15,416 bases of DNA. Origin: Candidatus Falkowbacteria bacterium RIFCSPLOWO2_12_FULL_45_13. GTDB lineage: Bacteria > Patescibacteriota > Patescibacteriia > Patescibacteriales > GWC2-42-12. The notes beneath the pieces are model-generated. The model did not search any database. It saw only the letters and a list, made by a program, of their open reading frames with translations, and was not told the DNA's origin. The stretch is from the NCBI GenBank assembly GCA_001778055.1, contig MFFY01000001.1:1-15416 (forward strand), in the 5' to 3' direction. Of this stretch, positions 11,030 through 15,416 are shown one piece after another (positions within the stretch are counted from its first letter, which is position 1; the number at the start of each line of letters is the position of its first letter). A program made the translations under genes and the position numbers.

Positions 11030-12760
11030 TTATTGCGCGATTATTGTCCCGCTCATGAAGCTGTCGGCGCGGCCGTTGTTAGCCGCCGGTGAAATAATTT
11101 TATAAATTTTACCCGTAGCGCCGGCCGGCCCGCTATTAGCCTTGATAAAAACATAAAGTTCATTATTTTCATCCTGGCCAAAGCCGGTTAAAAACGCGTT
11201 TAATCTGCCATTGGTCATGTTTTTTATCCTTAACTCCTTATATGGCCAGTCGTTATCCTTGATATCGGCCGCCAATAATGTACCGTCGCCCCGGGAAAAA
11301 GATTTGCTCCAGTCCCCAAAAATATATTTGCCGCGCAAGCCGGGGATGGCGTTCCCCCGATAGACATAGCCGCCTATGACAGCGGCGCCCAAACCGCCCT
11401 GCCCTTGGTTAATATTTTTATATTCCAACGCCGGATCAAGCAAAATTTTTCCCGCGCCGGAGCAGGCGGCGGGAGAAACGTTGGGATTGTCGGGGTCAAA
11501 ACAATGGCGGCCTTCTTTTATATTCCAGCCGTAATTCCCTCCTTTAATCACCTGATCGACTTCTTCCCATAGATTCTGACCGGCGTCTGCGGCTATAAGC
11601 AGACGCGAACCGCCGGCGTCAAAAGAAATATGGAAAGGATTGCGGAAGCCGTAGGCGTAGATTTCGTCTCGTCCGTTCGCACCGACGAAAGGATTGTCGC
11701 CGGGGATGGCGTAAGGGCTTGAAGAATCAATATCAAGGCGCAAAATTTTACCTAACAGCTGATTTATGTCTTGCGCGTTGCCTCCGGCCGCATGGCCTAA
11801 GCCGGCGTCATTGGCTTGGCCGCCGTCGCCGATCGGCATATAGAGCATTTTGTCCGGCCCGAAAGCAATCTGCCCGGCATTGTGATTGGATTGAGGCTGG
11901 TCAACTTCAAGGATGATTTTTTCAGCGGCGGCATCGGCTTTATCCGCGTCGGCGACGGAAACTTTAAATTCCGAAATCCGGCTGGTATGGTCCCAGCCCA
12001 CGGGCGCGCCCGCCCTTAACGGCGCGCTATAGTAGACAAAAAATCGGCCGTTGGCTTTGTAATTCGGATGAAAGGCCAGACCCAAAAGCCCCCGTTCGTC
12101 ATAATTCGCGTTCAAAACCGCCATTTTATTTCTTAAATCAAGAAACGGCTCGGCCAGCAGGCTGCTGTTTTTGTCTATAATTCTTATTAAACCGGCTTGG
12201 TCGGCTACGAATAATCTGCCGCTTGAATCCGGAGCGGAAACCAAGGCTAGGGGAGAATTTAAATTTTGGGCGATGAGCTCGAGCCAGACCTCTCTAACCG
12301 TTACCACGGGAGAACTATCATCTTTATCGATCATCTCTAAATTAGCGTTGGTAATGCCAAGCCCAAGAGCGCGCATTACATTAAAAGCGTCTGCCGGGCG
12401 GCCCAAGTAAATCAACTTTAAATTTAAAGGGTTGACGTAATAGGCTTTGCCCAAATCCTCAACTTTAAGTAAAATTACGCCGGCTAGCCGCGCCGGCGCC
12501 CGGCCGTTAAACGACTCAAAGTCTTGGTTGCTTACGCCCAGGCTCAAACTTCTCATAATGGCGAAAGCGTCCGCCGGGCGGCCCAGATAATGCCTTTTTT
12601 TGCTGACCGGATAAACATACCAAGCCTCGCCCTTGGACTCGACTTGTAATAAAATCCGGCCATTTAGGCGCTTAGGCAAATCACCCGCCCGGCTAGTTGA
12701 GGGCTGAACCGCCACGCCTGATAAAATTAATATTACAACTAATAAAAATGTTTTTTCCAT
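11030..12760 (-). CDS. Exported PQQ-dependent sugar dehydrogenase-like beta-propeller
   Basis: A 576-residue protein with a Sec signal peptide (MEKTFLLVVILILSGVAVQP, likely cut after SRA at 25). Two tandem repeats of about 45 residues follow, at 33-78 and 93-138. Each has a GxILLxVE start, an A-W/Y-YV middle and an end YLGRPADAFxxMRxLxLG. From about 160 it is a six-bladed propeller of the glucose/sorbosone dehydrogenase family: DERGLLGLAFHPNY (221-234), SNHNAGQIAFGPDKMLYMP (291-309), GDGG, LLGKILRLDID (335-345), IYAYGFRNPFHISFD (367-381) and GGNYGWNIKEG (406-416). The family oxidises sugars with PQQ, but no PQQ synthesis genes are seen here, so the substrate and cofactor are uncertain. The duplicated module probably anchors or binds at the cell surface. 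It is alone in its unit, with a MITE-like repeat upstream. Confidence 0.87.
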   Translation of the reverse strand: MEKTFLLVVILILSGVAVQPSTSRAGDLPKRLNGRILLQVESKGEAWYVYPVSKKRHYLGRPADAFAIMRSLSLGVSNQDFESFNGRAPARLAGVILLKVEDLGKAYYVNPLNLKLIYLGRPADAFNVMRALGLGITNANLEMIDKDDSSPVVTVREVWLELIAQNLNSPLALVSAPDSSGRLFVADQAGLIRIIDKNSSLLAEPFLDLRNKMAVLNANYDERGLLGLAFHPNYKANGRFFVYYSAPLRAGAPVGWDHTSRISEFKVSVADADKADAAAEKIILEVDQPQSNHNAGQIAFGPDKMLYMPIGDGGQANDAGLGHAAGGNAQDINQLLGKILRLDIDSSSPYAIPGDNPFVGANGRDEIYAYGFRNPFHISFDAGGSRLLIAADAGQNLWEEVDQVIKGGNYGWNIKEGRHCFDPDNPNVSPAACSGAGKILLDPALEYKNINQGQGGLGAAVIGGYVYRGNAIPGLRGKYIFGDWSKSFSRGDGTLLAADIKDNDWPYKELRIKNMTNGRLNAFLTGFGQDENNELYVFIKANSGPAGATGKIYKIISPAANNGRADSFMSGTIIAQ

Positions 12761-12768
12761 ATATGCAC

Positions 12769-12792
12769 ATTGAGATGGTTACAAAACTATTT
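12769..12792. repeat. Extra copy of the MITE terminal repeat
   Basis: A 24-base copy (gagatggttacaaaactatt core) identical to the left end of the element at 12821 and in the same orientation, 52 bases away. It lies in the leader of the sugar dehydrogenase gene. It may be the remnant of a second element. Confidence 0.75.
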
Positions 12793-12820
12793 TATATAGG
12801 ACATGAATTATGCTAGTTAG

Positions 12821-13002
12821 ATTGAGATGGTTACAAAACTATTTCGTAGCGAAATTTAGATATTTTTCGGCCAGGCGAGGAAAACCGAGCGTTATGATTT
12901 GAGCCGTAATAGTATTACGGTGAAAATCATTTCGCGCCAGTTTGACGAAGCCTGGCCGAAAAATAGCAAATTGCAGCAAAAATAGTTTTGTAACCATCTC
13001 AT
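12821..13002. mobile_element. MITE-like nested palindrome, about 180 bp
   Basis: Terminal inverted repeats of about 22 bp bound it: gagatggttacaaaactatt at the left, its complement at 12981-13000. Inside is a perfect 16-bp pair, tatttttcggccaggc (12861-12876) with gcctggccgaaaaata (12950-12965). Within that lie atgattt/aaatcat and ccgtaat-agt-attacgg (12904-12920). It has no open frame for a transposase, so it would be mobilised in trans. A 13-bp inverted pair (12803-12815 and 13057-13069) flanks it, suggesting insertion into, or nesting with, another repeat. From 13003 to 13160 I see no gene. Confidence 0.7.
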
Positions 13003-13160
13003 TATGTAAAGTGAGCTAAAATTCAACAGATGGTTCAATTTTTGGTAAAATATTGTTAGCATAATTCATATAGGACTTAGGCATTCTAAAAACCTCCGTT
13101 TTAGGCAGTTAACCGCGTTAGTCGTTATTATGCTACTACATTTAAATTAAGATTTGATTA

Positions 13161-13204
13161 AAATAAAATCACCCCCGCCAAATTTGGCGGGGGTGATTTT
13201 ATTT
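13161..13204 (-). terminator. Strong terminator after the RRM gene
   Basis: A perfect palindrome with 22-bp arms, aaataaaatcacccccgcc and its complement, centred on aaattt at 13180-13185. It lies 15 bases past the RRM stop and can act in both directions. Confidence 0.85.
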
Positions 13205-13218
13205 ACGCAATAATCTTT

Positions 13219-13545
13219 TTACCAATTACTGCCGCCGCGGCTGCCTTGGTTGCGGTCAAAGCTTCTGCCGCCGCCGAAACTTCTCTTCGGCCGATCTTCT
13301 TGAGGTCTGGCCTCATTGACGGTGATAGCGCGGCCATCCAGTTCTTTGCCGTTAAACATCTCAATGGCAGCGGTCGCTTCTTCCTCGGTCGTCATTTCCA
13401 CGAAACCGAAGCCTTTGGAGCGGCCAGTCATCTTATCCATGATAATGATGGCTGAAACCACATTGCCGGCCTGGGAAAAAGCTTCTTTCAGGCTGCCTTC
13501 GGTGGTTGAATAAGACAAACCACCGACGTATAATTTTTTGTTCAT
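13219..13545 (-). CDS. RRM-domain RNA-binding protein
   Basis: A 108-residue protein with one RNA recognition motif, then a Gly/Arg-rich tail. RNP2 is LYVGGL (5-10) and RNP1 is KGFGFVEM (44-51); the aromatic residues that stack on RNA are present. The tail RSFGGGRSFDRNQGSRGGSNW resembles the RGG tails of cyanobacterial-type Rbp proteins, which respond to cold and may act as RNA chaperones. The start giving MNKKLYVGG is preferred: AGGAAAG sits at good distance before it and the domain starts there. An in-frame ATG 30 bases upstream, with AAGGGG too close, is possible. A leader of about 120 bases follows the promoter at 13671-13699, long enough for post-transcriptional control. Confidence 0.92.
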   Translation of the reverse strand: MNKKLYVGGLSYSTTEGSLKEAFSQAGNVVSAIIIMDKMTGRSKGFGFVEMTTEEEATAAIEMFNGKELDGRAITVNEARPQEDRPKRSFGGGRSFDRNQGSRGGSNW

Positions 13546-13670
13546 AACTTTCCTTGATGCTTTTAGGGGTTTCATATCCCCTTGATAATTAAGTTGTAAG
13601 TCGACTTTCTTATTTTGCCTACCTACAGCTAAAAAAGCATAAGGAAAGGAAAATAACTCTTACAAACTAA

Positions 13671-13699
13671 AGTCTAGCCTAGATTGGCCAAAATGTCAA
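13671..13699 (-). promoter_or_regulatory. Promoter of the RRM gene
   Basis: On the minus strand TTGACA (13699-13694) and TAGACT (13676-13671) with a 17-bp spacer. Predicted start near 13664. Confidence 0.7.
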
Positions 13700-13720
13700 C
13701 TCCATTAATACAATGCTTTT

Positions 13721-13782
13721 TGGCACGGGGTGAGGGAATCGAACCCCCGACAATGGATTTGGAGGCCATCGTTATACTATAA
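13721..13782 (-). pseudogene. tRNA-Trp (CCA), 3' part only
   Basis: On the minus strand the 3' half of a tRNA is complete. The acceptor 3' strand ACCCCGT, discriminator G and encoded CCA occupy 13731-13721. The T arm GGGGG-TTCGATT-CCCTC is at 13748-13732, and the variable loop has 4 nt. The anticodon loop CTCCAAA (13764-13758) has anticodon CCA, and G73 also fits tRNA-Trp. Four of five anticodon-stem pairs form; the closing pair is C-T. The 5' acceptor strand (expected ACGGGGT) and most of the D arm are missing, because the IS3-family element begins at 13783. The 5' half is not found beyond the other IS end. Unless another tRNA-Trp exists, this gene would have to be intact elsewhere. Confidence 0.75.
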
Positions 13783-14967
13783 TGTACCCATATACTGGAC
13801 AACTGTATTAGGAGAATATGGTAGAATGAAAACGTATGAAACATCTATCTCCAAAGCAGAAAGCGTCCATCGCTTTAGCCGCTCTTCGGGGCGAAAAGAT
13901 TTCCAAGCTGTCTAGTGATTATCAAGTTCATCCCAATCAAATCGGCAAGTGGAAAAAATTAGCGGAAGAGGAATTGGCAGTCCTGTTTACCGACAAGCGG
14001 AAAAAGGAAAACCATTCGCAGGAAAGAATCATCGATGAACTTTACCAAACCATCGGCCGGCGGGAAGTAGAAATCTCGTGGCTGAAAAAAAATTCAAGCT
14101 TGAGCTACCCCGAGAGATTAACTTTGGCGAATAAAGAGCATCCCGATATATCAACCTTGCGCCAAGCGGAGCTTTTAGACATCTCGCGATCAAGTATTTA
14201 CTACCAGCCGACCGTCAATCCGGGAGACATTCAGATCATGAACTCTATCGACAAAATTTTTACTCAATGCCCGTTTTACGGCCACCGGCGGATTAAACCG
14301 GAGCTGAAAGAAGAATACGGCATCAATATCGGCAAAAAAAGGATTATCAGCCTGATGAAAGAAATGGGATTAAACGCCATATACCCGCGGCCAAAGCTGA
14401 ATTTAAGCTCTTCGGACAAGCAGCACAAGAAATTCCCGTACTTGTTAAAGGGTTTGCCGATAATCAGGCCGAATCAAGTCTGGGGGACGGACATCACTTA
14501 CATCAAACTGAAAAAATATTTTGCCTATCTCGTTGCCATTCTCGACTGGTACTCGCGCTATGTCGTAGCCTGGAAGCTATCGCCAACGCTGGAAAATATT
14601 TTCTGCATTCAGGCGCTTGAGCAAGCCCTTAAGATAAACAAAACAGAAGTTCATAATTCCGACCAGGGCGCGCAATATACGAGTCTAAACTATATCAACA
14701 TTTTAGAAGAAAGCGAAATTAGAATATCGATGGACGGACGCGGCCGGTGCATGGACAATATTTTTACGGAACGATTATGGCGGACGGTTAAATACGAAAA
14801 TATCTACCTGAACGAATACGCGGACATCGGGGAAGCCGGCCAGGGGCTAAGCGAATACTTTAAATTCTACAACGAAAAAAGAAGACACCAATCGCTTGAT
14901 TACAAAACTCCCGCCCAAATATATTTTGCCAAATATTAATAAATAATTTTATGTCTAGCGCAGTACA
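13783..14967 (+). mobile_element. IS3-family insertion sequence, about 1185 bp
   Basis: Ends are inferred from the TG...CA rule of the family. The left end reads TGTACCCATATACTGGACA. The right end, read inward, is TGTACTGCGCTAGACA, so both share TGTAC and a (G/A)GACA block but are poorly matched between. No matching 3-5 bp target duplication is seen (left flank taa, right flank aca). One transposase gene fills the element. The left end lies within a tRNA-Trp gene and the right end joins unrelated sequence, which points to recombination between IS copies, a deletion, or an assembly join. Confidence 0.7.
13836..14939 (+). CDS. IS3-family transposase, OrfA-OrfB in one frame
   Basis: A 367-residue DDE transposase. 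Residues 1-50 form the helix-turn-helix (LSPKQKASIALAALRGEKIS ... VHPNQIGKWK). A leucine/charged coiled segment at 60-85 ends in EISWLKKN. Then comes the HTH_21-like YYGHRRI-type stretch (FYGHRRIKPEL, 147-157) and the rve integrase core with Asp219 (WGTDITY), Asp276 (HNSDQGAQYTS) and Glu312 (IFTERLWRTVKYE), the last two exactly 35 residues apart. Most IS3 members need a -1 frameshift to make OrfAB. Here the two parts are continuous, with an A8 run at 14085-14092 at the usual junction. All catalytic residues are present, so it may be active. A three-codon ORF (ATG GTA GAA TGA, 13818-13829) with AGGAG precedes it in frame. Confidence 0.93.
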   Translation: MKHLSPKQKASIALAALRGEKISKLSSDYQVHPNQIGKWKKLAEEELAVLFTDKRKKENHSQERIIDELYQTIGRREVEISWLKKNSSLSYPERLTLANKEHPDISTLRQAELLDISRSSIYYQPTVNPGDIQIMNSIDKIFTQCPFYGHRRIKPELKEEYGINIGKKRIISLMKEMGLNAIYPRPKLNLSSSDKQHKKFPYLLKGLPIIRPNQVWGTDITYIKLKKYFAYLVAILDWYSRYVVAWKLSPTLENIFCIQALEQALKINKTEVHNSDQGAQYTSLNYINILEESEIRISMDGRGRCMDNIFTERLWRTVKYENIYLNEYADIGEAGQGLSEYFKFYNEKRRHQSLDYKTPAQIYFAKY

Positions 14968-15343
14968 ACATTCTGGCCAATGGAGGATTAAGCCATCGGG
15001 CAAATTGCCAGTATTTCTAAGATTTGTGATTAATTCTTCCTTTACAAAGCACAATGCCAAGATCGCCAAAATCAAACATGTTATCGGCAACCGAACCTAT
15101 TTAAATCACATGATGTATTGGCCGGCTAAAGAATATAATCCATTTGAAAAAGAAATAGTTGATCATTTAAAGAAAAATGACGGCTGGTTTGAGGGTTATG
15201 TTAAACGTGAGCTTCAGGATTCAAAATTTTTGTATAAAGAGGGGTTAAAATTAAAAAGAATTGATTGGCGTAAAAAGACTAATCAGCAAATGAAAAAGGT
15301 TTTAGATAATTTATTAAAGGAATATCGTATATTTAGGGTGTAG
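14951..15343 (+). CDS. Hypothetical ORF, probably a truncated gene joined to the IS end
   Basis: 130 codons from an ATG inside the right end of the IS to TAG at 15341. The first ~25 residues (MSSAVQHSGQWRIKPSGKLP) come from IS and repeat-like DNA (gggcaaattgcc near 14998), so they are unlikely to be native. From about residue 50 onward the sequence is charged and helical (YWPAKEYNPFEKEIVDHLKKNDGWF and onward, ending NLLKEYRIFRV), with plausible codon use. I do not recognise the family; the general look is of a helical segment of a larger protein. It is best taken as a 5'-truncated gene whose front was lost at the IS junction, or a chance fusion. No ribosome site is evident. Confidence 0.4.
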   Translation: MSSAVQHSGQWRIKPSGKLPVFLRFVINSSFTKHNAKIAKIKHVIGNRTYLNHMMYWPAKEYNPFEKEIVDHLKKNDGWFEGYVKRELQDSKFLYKEGLKLKRIDWRKKTNQQMKKVLDNLLKEYRIFRV

Positions 15344-15376
15344 AAAAATACCTCTTTAAAACAAAATATTTTTCTA
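15341..15376 (+). terminator. Possible terminator after the last ORF
   Basis: A 10-bp AT-rich stem, tagaaaaata (15341-15350) with tatttttcta (15367-15376), around a 16-base loop. It begins at the stop codon of the last ORF. It is weak because it lacks GC pairs. Nothing else is seen up to the window end. Confidence 0.35.
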
Positions 15377-15416
15377 AAATTTATTCATTAATACCGGCAG
15401 GGCGGCAAAACGCGTT

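Noticed and set aside
14085..14092. Programmed -1 frameshift site in the transposase
   Set aside because: The A8 run is suggestive, but the OrfA and OrfB parts are already in one frame, so no shift is needed here.
14968..15010. Missing 5' half of tRNA-Trp beyond the IS right end
   Set aside because: The expected ACCCCGT on the plus strand and a D arm are not present.

Overview
The window looks like chromosomal DNA from a member of the Patescibacteria (Candidate Phyla Radiation), probably a Parcubacteria-like lineage. This is inferred from a 23S rRNA gene with large extra hairpins and no 16S gene directly upstream, short intergenic gaps crowded with AT-rich and GGCGGA-type palindromes, type IV pilus genes, and a secreted protein carrying tandem 'YLGRPADAF' repeats that I associate with this group. 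The code appears standard: pilT, queA, ruvB and the last ORF all end in TAG, and no gene needs TGA to be sense.

Layout. 1-708: 5' part of a 23S rRNA gene (minus) with two large insertions. 709-1287: its leader, with a consensus promoter and a terminator/antiterminator pair. 1288-2841: pilT (minus) divergent from a prepilin gene (plus) broken by an amber codon. 2938-4481: rpmF-nusB-rnc (minus) behind a recognisable promoter. 4654-6878: queA, a bacterial PH-domain membrane protein and a small membrane protein (minus). 6879-7285: non-coding and repeat-rich. 7286-8311: ruvB, apparently leaderless. 8410-9668: a two-gene unit of a Cys-rich small protein and a PD-(D/E)XK nuclease with four Cys. 9791-9904: a possible 37-residue membrane peptide with its own promoter and terminator. 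9993-10802: DnaQ-like exonuclease. 11030-12760: exported PQQ-type sugar dehydrogenase. 12769-13204: a MITE-like nested palindrome and a terminator. 13219-13545: RRM protein. 13721-13782: 3' part of tRNA-Trp, cut off by an IS3-family element (13783-14967). 14951-15343: an ORF starting in the IS end.

Most intact genes are housekeeping functions (ribosome, tRNA modification, RNA processing, recombination). The most unusual theme is colonisation of functional genes by small palindromic repeats. The same or similar repeat families occur in intergenic DNA, inside the 23S rRNA gene, in frame inside queA (three sites, adding roughly 100 residues) and at the 3' end of the exonuclease gene. This resembles the in-frame palindromic elements known from Rickettsia, but here it reaches into rRNA. 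RNase III, whose gene lies nearby, is a natural candidate to act on the resulting long RNA helices; that link is inference.
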